The notes under the pieces are model-generated. The model did no database searches, was not told where the DNA came from, and saw only the letters and a list, made by a program, of their open reading frames with translations. From Gemmatimonadota bacterium (GTDB taxonomy: Bacteria; Gemmatimonadota; Gemmatimonadetes; Longimicrobiales; Gaopeijiaceae), in the NCBI GenBank assembly GCA_022823225.1, contig JAJDXM010000071.1, positions 1 through 43,462 on the forward strand: a stretch of 43,462 nucleotides of DNA, in the 5' to 3' direction. Shown here piece by piece: positions 18,323 through 27,340 of this stretch. Position 1 is the stretch's first letter; each line of letters begins with the position of its first letter. The position numbers were made by a program, and so were the translations under genes.

Positions 18323-19930
18323 GTGCTGCCGATTCGGATAACCGTCACGGCCATGCTCCTCCCGGCCCTCGCCGGGTGCGGAGGGGACGGCGAAACGCCG
18401 GTCACGCCGGACGCGCGCCTGCCGGATCTGGCAGTCGATTCGCTGACGGTCGCGCGTCTCGATCCCACCGATGCCGAGCCGGTCACGATCAGCTTCCGCA
18501 TCAGGAACGTGGGCGCCGCCACAACCGAACCGACCCCGTTCATCGTCAAGATCGACGGAACGGCCTTCGGCACCCACCGGACCATCCCGCTGGCGGCGGG
18601 CGGCGTGGTGCGCATGTCGACGACCATGCCCCCGCTTGCGTCCGGCACCCGCCGGATCGAGGTGATCATCGATCCCGACGACCGCATCGAAGAACGGGAC
18701 GAGCAGAACAACCAGGCGAGCGTGACGCTGTCGGTTGCGGGCCGGCTGAGCCTGGGGCAGCCGATGGCGGTCTCCTCGGCCACCACCGACGAGGTGATCC
18801 TGTTCCGGGTGGACATCGACGAGGACGCGCGAGCGGCGCTGAACGTCGAGCTGGCCGGCGGGTCGGGCGATGCCGACCTGTTCGTTCACTTCGGCGAACG
18901 CCCCCCGCACCATTACGACTACGAATGCGTGAGCGGCAATCCGGCCTCCGATGAACTCTGCCAGATGGTGCCGGTCCGGGCGGGCCCCTACCACGTTGCC
19001 GTTCACGCGTTCACCCCCTTCGGCCCCTCGACGCTCACCGTCACCGTAGGCGGAAAGCCGGTGGAGACCTTCGACATCGAGGTGGTGTTCCTCGACCATG
19101 GAACGCCGTCGCAGGACGACATCATCCGGGAGGCCGCCAGGCGATGGGAATCGGTGATCGCGCGGGGGGCGGTGGACATCGACCTCGTCGGCTCGGCAAG
19201 CCGGCCGGCAAACGAGTGCTTCCCGGGGCAGCCGGCCGTCAACGAAAGGATCGACGACCTGCGGGTCTGGGTCGTGATCGACTCGATCGACGGCGTCGGG
19301 GGCGGTGTGGCCAGGGCCGGGCCCTGTATCACCCGCGTGAGCCTGTTCCCCGCCAGCGACAGCATCTTCCAGGAGACCATCCTGGGTGACATCCGGCTGG
19401 ACGAAGCCGATGTCGGGCGCATGGAGGCGAATGGAACACTAATGCCCATCGTCATGCACGAGATCGCCCATGTGCTCGGGTTCGGGACCCGGGTCTGGGA
19501 AAGAAGGGGCCTCCTGCGCAGTCCCTCCCTCCCCGCCAACCTCGGCGCCGACACTCACTTCGCGGGCCGCCTGGCAACCGCGGCCTTCGACGCCGCCGGC
19601 GGGACGAGCTATGCGGAGGGTGCCAAGGTGCCGGTGGAAAACCGCTCCGAACAGGGATCCTCCGACGTGCACTGGCGGGAGAGCGTCTTCGACGACGAGA
19701 TCATGACGCCGTTCGTCGGAGGCGGCCACGCGCTGAGCCTGATCACGATCGAGTCCCTCGCCGACCTGGGGTATGGCGTGGACGTCACCCAGGCGGAACC
19801 ATACAACCTGCCGGCCGCCCGCCCTCGCGGGCCCACCATCGACCGTGGCCCGATCATCGATCTGGGCGACGACGTCGCCCGCCGTCCGATCGTCTTCATC
19901 GATCGGAAGGGGCGCGTCCACTCATTCTGA
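18323..19930 (+). CDS. CARDB-PPC-M8 metalloprotease lipoprotein
   Basis: This 535-residue protein starts at GTG 18323, giving a short signal with lipobox ALAGC (Cys19). It lacks the two N-terminal Ig domains of its paralogs and begins straight at CARDB (about 31-139), then PPC (about 141-243, GGSGDADLFVHFGERP) and the peptidase. The zinc site is complete: HEIAHVLGFG (His379, Glu380, His383), then VHWRES with His450, then a Met-turn EIMTP. This arrangement (HExxHxxGF, distant HW, Met-turn) is that of M8/leishmanolysin-like peptidases. It would be anchored at a periplasmic or outer membrane face and cleave proteins. It starts 11 bp after the pseudoenzyme gene and is followed 19 bp later by the third paralog, so the three are probably one transcript. 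Confidence 0.87.
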   Translation: MLPIRITVTAMLLPALAGCGGDGETPVTPDARLPDLAVDSLTVARLDPTDAEPVTISFRIRNVGAATTEPTPFIVKIDGTAFGTHRTIPLAAGGVVRMSTTMPPLASGTRRIEVIIDPDDRIEERDEQNNQASVTLSVAGRLSLGQPMAVSSATTDEVILFRVDIDEDARAALNVELAGGSGDADLFVHFGERPPHHYDYECVSGNPASDELCQMVPVRAGPYHVAVHAFTPFGPSTLTVTVGGKPVETFDIEVVFLDHGTPSQDDIIREAARRWESVIARGAVDIDLVGSASRPANECFPGQPAVNERIDDLRVWVVIDSIDGVGGGVARAGPCITRVSLFPASDSIFQETILGDIRLDEADVGRMEANGTLMPIVMHEIAHVLGFGTRVWERRGLLRSPSLPANLGADTHFAGRLATAAFDAAGGTSYAEGAKVPVENRSEQGSSDVHWRESVFDDEIMTPFVGGGHALSLITIESLADLGYGVDVTQAEPYNLPAARPRGPTIDRGPIIDLGDDVARRPIVFIDRKGRVHSF

Positions 19931-19949
19931 GAAGCAAGGAACCGATGCA

Positions 19950-22157
19950 ATGAGGATTTCCAGGATTGCCGCCCCCGCCGCTCTCCTCGGCACGCTGGCG
20001 TTCGCCGCCTGCGGCGGAGGCGACGACGGGGGCGGACCCACCACCCCGTCCGGCCCGGCGTCGATCTCCCTGTCCCCCCAGTCCTCCACGATGGACTTCA
20101 TCGGCCAGACCCGCACCTTCCGCGCGACGGTGCGCGACGCCAGCGGACAGACCGTCACCACGCAGGTCTCGTGGACGAGTTCGGACCCGTCCGTCGTCAC
20201 GGTGGACGGTTCCGGCGTGGCGACCGCGGTTGGGAACGGATCGGCCCAGGTCGAGGCGTCGGCCGGCGCCGTGAGCGCCACCGCGGCGGTGACCGTGGAG
20301 CAGAGGCCCGCGGTTCTGGTCGTATTGTCCGGGGACGGGCAGGAGGGCGTCGCGGGCGCCGCCCTGCCCAATCCCGTCGTGGTCCAGGTGACCGATCAGG
20401 GCGGCACTGGCGTGCGGGGCGTCGTCGTGTCGTTCGCCCCGGGAGAAGGCGCCGGCTCGGTCAACCCCCAGAACGCGGTGAGCGACGCGGATGGGCAGGC
20501 ATCGACCGAGTGGACGCTGGGCGAGGGCAGATTCGGTGCCATGTCGCTCCGCGCCTCGGTGGAACAGGGTGCGGCGACCTTCATCAATGCGCGGGCCGTT
20601 CCCGAGACGCCGATCCCCGATCTGGCGATCGAGGGGGGGCTGAGCCTGAGCCGCGACAATCCGAGCAGCCTGGAGACGATCGACGTCACCCTGCGCGTCG
20701 CCAACCTGGGGAACGCGGCCACACCGCCGGTCTTCCCGCTCACGCTCACGATCGACGGCGCGACCGTGGAGACGTTCGAGCTCGACGAACTCGCGGTCGG
20801 GGAGCGTGTCAGCCTTACGTACACCCTTGACCCTCTGGAAGCCGGTTCCCGCGAGATCGCATTTGCGCTTGACGCCGCCGGCGAGATCGACGAGTGGACC
20901 GAGGACAACAACTCGGCGTCCGTGATCGCCAATGTCGCAAGTCAGCAGGTCATCGGCCTCGACCAGGCGGTTTCCGTCTCTTCAGGCACAGTCGACGAGG
21001 TGCTGCTCTTCCGCATCGACATTGCCGAAGCGGCCCAGGAGGCGCTGAACGTCGAGCTCTCCGGCGGGTCCGGGGACGCTGACATGTTCGTTCATTTCGG
21101 GGAGCGTCCGGAGCAACACTACGAATACGAATGCCTCAGCGGGAACGCGGCGTCGGACGAGCTGTGCCAGATGGTCCCCACGCGCGTCGGCAGCTACCAC
21201 GTGGCGGTCCACGCGTTTACGGCCTTCGGGCCCTCCACGCTGAATGTGACCGTCGGCGGAAAGCCCGTTGAGACCTTCGACATCGAGCTTGTGTTCCTCG
21301 ACAACGGCACCCCTTCGCAGGACAACATCGTGCGCGAGGCCGCGGAGGTGTGGGAGTCGATCATCGCCCGCGGGGCGGAAAACTACGACTTCTCGGTCAG
21401 CGCAGCCGCCAACTACCCCGCCAACGAGTGTTTCGACGGGCAGCCCCTGGTCGCTGACGTGGTCGACGACTTGCGGGTATGGGTGACGATCGACTCGATC
21501 GACGGCCAGGGTGGCGCCGTTGCATCTGCGGGACCGTGCTGGGCGCGCGCGATCCAGTTCACGGGCAGCGACTTGATATGGATGGAAGCCGTCCTCGGCC
21601 GGATCCGCCTGGACGAGGCGGACGCGGCGGCACTGGAGGCGCGGGGCAAGCTGCATTCGGTGGTCGTGCATGAACTCGCCCACACCCTGGGGTTCGGCAC
21701 CCTCTGGGAGCTGAAAGGACTGATTCGCAACCTCTCGGAAAACGCTCCCAACGCCGATACGCACTTCGCGGGGCCGTTGGCGACCGCCGCCTTCGATGCT
21801 GCTGGCGGCACTTTCTATGTCGGCGGGGCCAAGGTGCCCGTGGAGAGCGGCGGCCGCCCGGGTTCGTCGGATGGACATTGGAGAGAGAGCGTGTTCGAGA
21901 CCGAGCTCATGACTCCTTTTCTGGAGCCTGCTCAGGAGCCGCTGAGCCTGGTCACAATCGAATCGCTGGCCGACCTGGGTTATGGGGTCGACCTTACCAG
22001 GGCCGAGTCGTTTACGCTGTCGAGCACGGGCGCGGCCGGGATGGCCGTGCCCAGGGGCCCGGTGATCTACCTGGGCGACGACATCGCCCGGAACCCGATC
22101 ACGCTGGTCGATCAGAAGGGACGTTTCCTGGGCGTGTATCGCAACCGCAGACAATAG
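19950..22157 (+). CDS. Full-length Ig-Ig-CARDB-PPC-M8 metalloprotease lipoprotein
   Basis: The product is 735 residues. The signal ends in LAFAAC (Cys21) followed by a Gly/Asp-rich linker. Domains are Big2-type Ig (about 38-117), Big1-like Ig (about 118-215), CARDB (about 221-325), PPC (about 331-433, GGSGDADMFVHFGERP) and the M8-like peptidase. Zinc ligands are His574 and His578 in HELAHTLGFG with catalytic Glu575, His643 in GHWRES, and an ELMTP Met-turn. I chose ATG 19950 because AAGGA sits nine bases upstream and the signal peptide begins there. The C-terminus (RGPVIYLGDDIARNPITLVD) is shared with the preceding paralog. It is the most complete member of the cluster and probably the functional reference copy. 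Confidence 0.88.
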   Translation: MRISRIAAPAALLGTLAFAACGGGDDGGGPTTPSGPASISLSPQSSTMDFIGQTRTFRATVRDASGQTVTTQVSWTSSDPSVVTVDGSGVATAVGNGSAQVEASAGAVSATAAVTVEQRPAVLVVLSGDGQEGVAGAALPNPVVVQVTDQGGTGVRGVVVSFAPGEGAGSVNPQNAVSDADGQASTEWTLGEGRFGAMSLRASVEQGAATFINARAVPETPIPDLAIEGGLSLSRDNPSSLETIDVTLRVANLGNAATPPVFPLTLTIDGATVETFELDELAVGERVSLTYTLDPLEAGSREIAFALDAAGEIDEWTEDNNSASVIANVASQQVIGLDQAVSVSSGTVDEVLLFRIDIAEAAQEALNVELSGGSGDADMFVHFGERPEQHYEYECLSGNAASDELCQMVPTRVGSYHVAVHAFTAFGPSTLNVTVGGKPVETFDIELVFLDNGTPSQDNIVREAAEVWESIIARGAENYDFSVSAAANYPANECFDGQPLVADVVDDLRVWVTIDSIDGQGGAVASAGPCWARAIQFTGSDLIWMEAVLGRIRLDEADAAALEARGKLHSVVVHELAHTLGFGTLWELKGLIRNLSENAPNADTHFAGPLATAAFDAAGGTFYVGGAKVPVESGGRPGSSDGHWRESVFETELMTPFLEPAQEPLSLVTIESLADLGYGVDLTRAESFTLSSTGAAGMAVPRGPVIYLGDDIARNPITLVDQKGRFLGVYRNRRQ

Positions 22158-22224
22158 CGGCCTCGGATTCGCCGTGGGCGTCCTGAACCATCCGCGCCAC
22201 CGCGGGGTAGAATCGGGCAGGACC

Positions 22225-22902
22225 ATGAGAATGTTCAGACCTGCCGTACCCGTCGCTTTCCTGTACGCGCTGGCGATCGCCGGTTGCGGGGACCCGAGCG
22301 AGTGGACGACGCCCCGGGTCGTGATCACGGGGATGTTGGTGTCGCCGGGATTCCTGGGTCTTGAGTACATCGGCGAGACCGCGCGGGTGAGGGCGCAGTT
22401 TCGGTACCAATGGTTGGGGGGAGAGTACGACCCTGCCAGCCCTCCCGAAATCCCTCGCCCCGAAGTCACCTGGTCCAGTTCGGATACCCTGGTCGTCACG
22501 GTGGACGGCACCGGTCTGGTAACCGCGGTGGCCAACGGATCCGCCGAACTGTACGCCTTCGCCGATCACTACAGCGATACGGCGTTCGTGACGGTCCAGC
22601 AGATTCCGCGGTTCCTGGAGGTGGTTTCGGGGAGTGATCAGCAGGGACGCTCGGGAACGGTGCTGGCGAGCCCCGTCGTGGTGGGAGTGACGGACTGGGG
22701 CGGCGTCGGGGTAGCGGGAGTCGTCGTATCCTTCGGGCCGGAGCAGGGGGCCGGTTCGGTTGATCCGGAAACCGTCGCGACGGACGCCGAGGGCCTGGGG
22801 TCGACGGAGTGGACGCTGGGCGACGGCGTCGGCGAGCAGTCGATTCGCATCTGGTTCGATAGGGGGCCGGCCCTTTGGGTGACGGCCATGGCCGGTTCGT
22901 AG
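22225..22902 (+). CDS. Two-Ig lipoprotein equal to the N-terminal half of the M8 paralogs
   Basis: This 225-residue protein has a lipoprotein signal (YALAIAGC, Cys21), a Big2-type Ig domain (VTWSSSDTLVVTVDGTGLV) and a Big1-like Ig domain (SPVVVGVTDWGGVGVAGVVV, then STEWTLGDG). These correspond closely to the first two domains of the 19950 gene. CARDB, PPC and peptidase domains are absent, and a stop follows cleanly after the second Ig domain. The Big2 domain has an insertion (YQWLGGEYDPASPPEIPRP). It could be an independent cell-surface adhesin or decoy, or a duplication that ended early. It starts 67 bp after the paralog and converges on the M24 peptidase gene 58 bp downstream. Confidence 0.8.
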   Translation: MRMFRPAVPVAFLYALAIAGCGDPSEWTTPRVVITGMLVSPGFLGLEYIGETARVRAQFRYQWLGGEYDPASPPEIPRPEVTWSSSDTLVVTVDGTGLVTAVANGSAELYAFADHYSDTAFVTVQQIPRFLEVVSGSDQQGRSGTVLASPVVVGVTDWGGVGVAGVVVSFGPEQGAGSVDPETVATDAEGLGSTEWTLGDGVGEQSIRIWFDRGPALWVTAMAGS

Positions 22903-22960
22903 CCGGGCGTCCTCGGCCGGCCAGCCGGTTGCGCGCCCCTCGCCAGGCTTCTTCCGTCCC

Positions 22961-24283
22961 CTACTTCACCACCAGGACCCGCTGCGCCGCCGGGTAGAGC
23001 CACTCCACCCCCCGCTCCGTCACCACCGCGTCGTCCTCCAGCGGAATCCGCACCTTGGCGCCGCCCCACTCGGGGTTGGCGGTGTAGGCGAACAGCTCCA
23101 CCGAGATGAGGGTGCCCGGCCGCAACTCGTAGGTGAGCTGGGTGGGATTGAAGAACGCGAGCGACGGGCCGATCCCGTGCCCCCAGTTGCCGACCGAGTG
23201 TGGCCCGATGACGACATCCGTCACGTCGGGGTCGTCCGTGGGCTGGTTGAACTCGATTCGGTTGAAACCGGCCGCTTCGATCGCGGCCCAGGTGGCGTCG
23301 AGGGCCTGCTGCGCGGTCGGCGCGGGCCTGATCGCCGTCTTCATGACGTCCCGGACCTGCTTCGCGCGCTCGAAGGCGTGGCGGATCCCCGGCGGCGGCT
23401 CGGTCTCGCCCTCGCGCAGCACGTAGGCGACCCGCTTCATGTCGGTGTAGAAGTCGAGGAAGCCGACCCCCCAATCGATCATGAGGAGGTCGCCGCGCTG
23501 AACGATCCGGTCCGACGAGATGGCCTCGATCCCGGTGGGGCCGGTGAGGTAGACGGACGGCATGTCGAAGGACGAGTCGAGGCCACGCGCGAGCAGCTGG
23601 TCGAGCATCCACCAGGCCACGTCTTCCAGGGTGGTGACCCCGGGGGTGATGACCTCGTTGGAGAAGGCGCGCTCGGCGATCTCGCGGCTGATCTCGCCGG
23701 CCTCGGCGAAGGCGGCGATCTCACTGGCCGTGCGGGTGGCGCGGAAGTCGGAGACGAAGCGCTCCGCTGAGACGAGGCGGTCGGCATAGGGGGCGCCGAG
23801 GACTTCGCGGAGGTGGAGGTAGGAGGTGTGAGAGAGACCGTCGGCGCCGCCGATTGAGGCAGCCATGTTGACGCCGATGCGCTGCGGGTCGCGCTCGGCC
23901 ACGTAGTCCGCGAGCTCGGCCGCGCTGCCGAAGTGGTCGTAGACGCCGCACTGCTCCAGCTTGTAGCCGCCGACGCCCAGCGCGGCGCGCTCGGTGCGCT
24001 CGCCCAGGTCGGTGAAGACGTAGTAGGCCCAATCGCCGACGTAGCCCCGGCCCAGCGCGTCCCACAGCGGGTCGAGGAGACCTTCGCGCATGACCACGAT
24101 CCACATGTCGAGGTCGTTGTCGTGCATCGCCTTCGGCAGAACGAGGTCGAACTTCTCGGCGCGGATCTGGCACATGCGCTCCCAGCGGCGGCGCGCCTCC
24201 TGGGCGTCGAGCGGGGCGGCCCAGGGCGCGGCGGGCAGCAGGGCGAGCGCGGCCAGCAGGGCCCGGCGCCACCCGGCGGCCAT
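22961..24283 (-). CDS. Exported M24-family (Xaa-Pro aminopeptidase-like) metallopeptidase
   Basis: The product is 440 residues from ATG 24283, which gives a clean signal peptide (MAAGWRRALLAALALLP... LDAQ). ATG 24340 is an alternative. After a creatinase-like N-terminal domain, the pita-bread fold carries all five dinuclear metal ligands: Asp in LLMIDWGVG, Asp in FYTDMKRVAYV, His in WGHGIGPSLAF, Glu in LISVELFAYT and Glu in AVVTERGVEWL. Such enzymes remove N-terminal residues before proline. It is the last gene of a minus-strand group (cytochrome, M14, M24), about 110 bp behind the carboxypeptidase gene. An exported aminopeptidase beside an exported carboxypeptidase suggests periplasmic peptide breakdown. 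Start choice is the main uncertainty. Confidence 0.87.
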   Translation of the reverse strand: MAAGWRRALLAALALLPAAPWAAPLDAQEARRRWERMCQIRAEKFDLVLPKAMHDNDLDMWIVVMREGLLDPLWDALGRGYVGDWAYYVFTDLGERTERAALGVGGYKLEQCGVYDHFGSAAELADYVAERDPQRIGVNMAASIGGADGLSHTSYLHLREVLGAPYADRLVSAERFVSDFRATRTASEIAAFAEAGEISREIAERAFSNEVITPGVTTLEDVAWWMLDQLLARGLDSSFDMPSVYLTGPTGIEAISSDRIVQRGDLLMIDWGVGFLDFYTDMKRVAYVLREGETEPPPGIRHAFERAKQVRDVMKTAIRPAPTAQQALDATWAAIEAAGFNRIEFNQPTDDPDVTDVVIGPHSVGNWGHGIGPSLAFFNPTQLTYELRPGTLISVELFAYTANPEWGGAKVRIPLEDDAVVTERGVEWLYPAAQRVLVVK

Positions 24284-24393
24284 CCCGGCGCGGCCGGCCG
24301 CCGCACGCGCGCGGCCCGGCATCCCCCGTCCGGCGGCCATCCTCGCGCGAGCTGCCGAAATCGCGCGGCCCGCAGTTCCCCACCCCACCCCCC

Positions 24394-26253
24394 TCACCGC
24401 ACCACCACCCAACCCGACCGCACGGTGCCGCCCTTGTCCGACTCGGCCACGACCCGCACGGCTCGCTCCCCGCCCACCACGCGCACCGTCCACGTCACCG
24501 TGTGCGACGGCGACTCCGCCGCCTCCAGGAACGGGTTCGACCCGGCAAGGTGCGGGATCACGGTGCGCGCCCTCCCGTCGACGATCTCGAGCCCGGGGTG
24601 CGCCAGCGTCACGGCCGGCGCCCGCACCACCTGGCGGTCGATGCTGCCATCCGGGCGCTCACGCCCCACCGCGCCCCGGTCGGTGACGCTCGTCGGCTGG
24701 AACCCCGTGTTGGTCACCGTCACTTCGACGCGGAAGGTCCCGTCGCCCACCGCCGTCACCACCGGGTCGCTCACCTCGATCAGGGGGCTCTGCTCGGCGA
24801 GGTAGAGGATCCAGTGCAGCTGCTGTTCCGTCTCCTCCTCGAGGAACTCGGGCGGCGGGTTCTGCCCCCAGAACTTCGAGTGCCAGCCGCCGATCTCGAC
24901 GGCGCCGTACTCGGGGTGATCGTACGGCGTCCAGTCCGAGAAGTAGCGGCCGCCCAGCTCCTCGTCGTTGAAGCGGTGCTGCTCGGCCTGGCTGATCTCG
25001 CCGTCGCCGTCGTAGTCGGTCACCCACGCTTCCGGGCCCGGCGAGAACTCCGGCACCCATCCGATCACGCCGTGGTCCCAGTATCCCCACGAAATCAGGG
25101 TGCCGTAGCGATGCTCGGTCGGGTGCGTGGCGCTGGGCCGCACCGGGCGTCCGGTCGAGCGCGTGTATTCCTCGCCGAGGTGGATGATCAGCGACAGGTC
25201 GATCTGCGGGAAGAGCGACGGCGCCGACGCCGACGGCAGCCGGTAGACGAAGCCGCCGGATGTATGCCCGTGCACGATCCCCGTGATGTTGCGGTGCGCG
25301 TTGATGAACTCGGCGGCCGCGCGCGTCTCGGGCTCCGAGAGCGGGTAGTCCCCCGCGCCCGGCTGCCGGTGCACGCGTTCCCAGTTGCGCGGGAAGTTGC
25401 GGTTCATGTCGAGGCCGCCGATCCCGTCCTCGTTGTGCTGGCCATCGCCGTCGCTGTCGATCCCCTCGCGCATGGTGGAATAGCGGGGGCCCGCTCGCAG
25501 GCGTTCGGGATCGCGTACCATAATGCGGTTATCGTCCGGGTTCGCCACCCATATCCCGTCCGGGTCGGGGATGCGCATCTGCGTGATCCACCCGTCGCCG
25601 TCGAGGTCCTCGGCGGGGTCCTCGTCCGCCGTGCCGTCCTCGTCGTCGTCGAAGGGGTGCGGCGTGCTGCGCAGCGACACATCGTCGATGAGCGCGAGGT
25701 CCGAGCCGTCGGGGTTGAACTTGGGCCGTACGTGGAAGGCGCGGGTGTCCAGCAGCGCGGTGACGCGCGGGTCGGTGCCGTAGCCGTTAAGGAGGTGGCC
25801 GATCAGGTGCGTGGCGACCGACGAGCCGGTGAGCTCGCCCGCGTGGAGGCCGCCGTCGACGTAGAGGGCGGGCTTTTCGCTGGCCGGGCCGGTCGCCTCG
25901 TTGGTGATCGTGATTACCATGAGCGGCTTGCCATGGAAGCTCTTGCCGATCTGGTGCAGCTCGGTCAGCTCCGGGTAGAGCGTGTGGAACTCGCGCAGGA
26001 TCTGGTCGGTCTCGGCCGCAGTGTAGAAGCGGTTCCAGTCGACCGCGCCCGTGGGCGAGACGAGGCTGGACGCCTGGGCTGCGGCGGAGGCGGCGAGAGT
26101 CGCCAGGAACGCCGCGAGGAGGAGGGCGACCCTTGCGCAGGGCCCGGCCGCGTGACCGGCGCTCCGCAGATGGCCGCGGTTCCGTGCCCGGAGTCGCCGG
26201 GTTGCACCAGTCAGTTGTGCATGTGCAGGATTGTTGCGCATGTGCATGTTCAT
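24394..26253 (-). CDS. Exported M14-family zinc carboxypeptidase with EF-hand-like acidic inserts
   Basis: The product is 619 residues. A basic 40-residue n-region leads to a hydrophobic segment (VALLLAAFLATLAASAAAQ, about 42-60), so it is exported. The M14 core has HAGE (His137, Glu140), NRNFP (284-288, substrate carboxylate binding), VHGHTSGG (His328/330) and a late VPEF segment that may hold the catalytic Glu. Three acidic stretches resemble calcium loops: DLDGDGWIT (about 217-225), DSDGDGQHNEDG (about 266-277) and DYDGDGEIS later. The last 130 residues look like a beta sandwich. It would remove C-terminal residues from peptides outside the cytoplasm. The ATG overlaps the stop of the cytochrome gene (ATGA), so the two are co-translated; several nearby in-frame starts exist. 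Confidence 0.87.
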   Translation of the reverse strand: MNMHMRNNPAHAQLTGATRRLRARNRGHLRSAGHAAGPCARVALLLAAFLATLAASAAAQASSLVSPTGAVDWNRFYTAAETDQILREFHTLYPELTELHQIGKSFHGKPLMVITITNEATGPASEKPALYVDGGLHAGELTGSSVATHLIGHLLNGYGTDPRVTALLDTRAFHVRPKFNPDGSDLALIDDVSLRSTPHPFDDDEDGTADEDPAEDLDGDGWITQMRIPDPDGIWVANPDDNRIMVRDPERLRAGPRYSTMREGIDSDGDGQHNEDGIGGLDMNRNFPRNWERVHRQPGAGDYPLSEPETRAAAEFINAHRNITGIVHGHTSGGFVYRLPSASAPSLFPQIDLSLIIHLGEEYTRSTGRPVRPSATHPTEHRYGTLISWGYWDHGVIGWVPEFSPGPEAWVTDYDGDGEISQAEQHRFNDEELGGRYFSDWTPYDHPEYGAVEIGGWHSKFWGQNPPPEFLEEETEQQLHWILYLAEQSPLIEVSDPVVTAVGDGTFRVEVTVTNTGFQPTSVTDRGAVGRERPDGSIDRQVVRAPAVTLAHPGLEIVDGRARTVIPHLAGSNPFLEAAESPSHTVTWTVRVVGGERAVRVVAESDKGGTVRSGWVVVR

Positions 26254-26843
26254 TGCACCTTCCAGATGATCCAGTAGTCGTCGATGGTGTCGTCGTCGGT
26301 TGCGAGTTCGGTCTCGCCCGCGGGCAGGCCGTTCAATTGCAGGATGTAGGTCAGCGCGTCGGTGACCTGCTGGCGCGACAGGCTGCCGGGCTGGCCGTGT
26401 GGCATGCGCTCGTAGATCCAGTACCAGAGCCGGTAGACCGAGGCCTCCTCCCAGCGGTCGAGGAATGCGGAATCGGTCCAGTCCCTAGTCTCGTGGCACT
26501 CCGAGCAGATCTCCCTGAAGGCCTCAAGGCCGCGGGCGGCCTGCGCCTCGGTGTAGATCCCGTGGGTGGTGTTCGGTTCGTCGGCCTTGGACGGGCGGGC
26601 GGGGGCGGGTGCAACCGTCTGGTCCGCGGCTTCGGGCGCCGGCGCGGAGGCCCGGCACGCGGCACCGGTCCAGAGCACAGCCACCATCACGGGCGCGAAT
26701 ACCCCCAGCGGGGCCCGTGCAGGCGGCCGTCCGGCCCGCCGGCCGACACCGCCAAGGCCGCGCCGGCGAGTCCGCCCTGCGCGACGCCCGCGTTCACCGG
26801 CCGCTTCGACGCTTTCGCTCACGCTGTCCTCCGTTTCCCGCAT
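26250..26843 (-). CDS. Small membrane-anchored c-type cytochrome
   Basis: The product is 197 residues from ATG 26843, chosen because GGAGGAG lies eight bases upstream; longer starts would run into the divergent DUF805 gene. A basic, Arg-rich start is followed by one hydrophobic segment (about 47-62) ending GAACRA, a possible anchor or imperfect lipobox, then a Pro/Ala linker. Heme is attached at CSECH (Cys113, Cys116, His117), with YERMPHGQPGSLS supplying the likely axial Met147 and the usual C-terminal helix VTDALTYILQLNG. It would carry electrons in the periplasm. Its translational coupling to an M14 carboxypeptidase gene is unusual and unexplained. Confidence 0.82.
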   Translation of the reverse strand: MRETEDSVSESVEAAGERGRRAGRTRRRGLGGVGRRAGRPPARAPLGVFAPVMVAVLWTGAACRASAPAPEAADQTVAPAPARPSKADEPNTTHGIYTEAQAARGLEAFREICSECHETRDWTDSAFLDRWEEASVYRLWYWIYERMPHGQPGSLSRQQVTDALTYILQLNGLPAGETELATDDDTIDDYWIIWKVQ

Positions 26844-26961
26844 CACCCGCGCTCCTCCGCCCCCGCCTGCCGAAGGTGTCCCCGCCCGGGCGCCCGCGCA
26901 ACCATCGCGCGCCCGCCCCCGTAATGCCTTGGCATATCCCCCATGAACGAGAGATGGAACG

Positions 26962-27336
26962 ATGGACGATTTTGTCGAGCTGTTCACATTCGAGGGCCGC
27001 GCGAATCGATCGCACTACTGGCTGATCCAGGTGGTGGGCGGCATCGTGCTCGCGGTCTATGCGCTGATCTTCGCGGGCCTGACCGACGCCTTGGGCCCGA
27101 TCTTCATTCTGCCGATGCTCGGCTTCCTCTGGACCGGGGCGTGGGCCGGGCTGGCCGTCACCGTCAAGCGCCTCCACGACCTGAACCGACCCGGCTGGCA
27201 CTTCTTCCTGCTGGGAATCCCGATCTACAACCTGTACCTGTGGTTCCTCCTGCTCTGCCGCGGCGGAACCGTCGGCCCGAACATGTACGGACCGGATCCG
27301 CTCGCGCATCGGTACCGGTACAGGATCGAGGGTTAG
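26962..27336 (+). CDS. DUF805 family inner-membrane protein
   Basis: This 124-residue protein matches DUF805. FTFEGRANRSHYWL at the start corresponds to the family's FxGRxxRxxYW, and VTVKRLHDLNRPGWHFF to its conserved xRRLHDxxxSGWW. Four hydrophobic segments are visible (about 20-40, 45-65, 78-95, 85-105 partly overlapping). A short tail RGGTVGPNMYGPDP is the usual GxxGxNxYGPDP ending. The function of the family is unknown. It is divergent from the cytochrome operon and is the last gene before tRNA-Val. Confidence 0.87.
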   Translation: MDDFVELFTFEGRANRSHYWLIQVVGGIVLAVYALIFAGLTDALGPIFILPMLGFLWTGAWAGLAVTVKRLHDLNRPGWHFFLLGIPIYNLYLWFLLLCRGGTVGPNMYGPDPLAHRYRYRIEG

Positions 27337-27340
27337 CAGC

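Noticed and set aside
20982..22535. 517-codon minus-strand open frame opposite the full-length M8 gene
   Set aside because: Product shows no domains, while the plus strand encodes HELAHTLGFG and a lipobox.
24502..26277. 591-codon plus-strand open frame opposite the carboxypeptidase
   Set aside because: The minus strand holds HAGE, NRNFP and a signal peptide; the plus product has none of these features.
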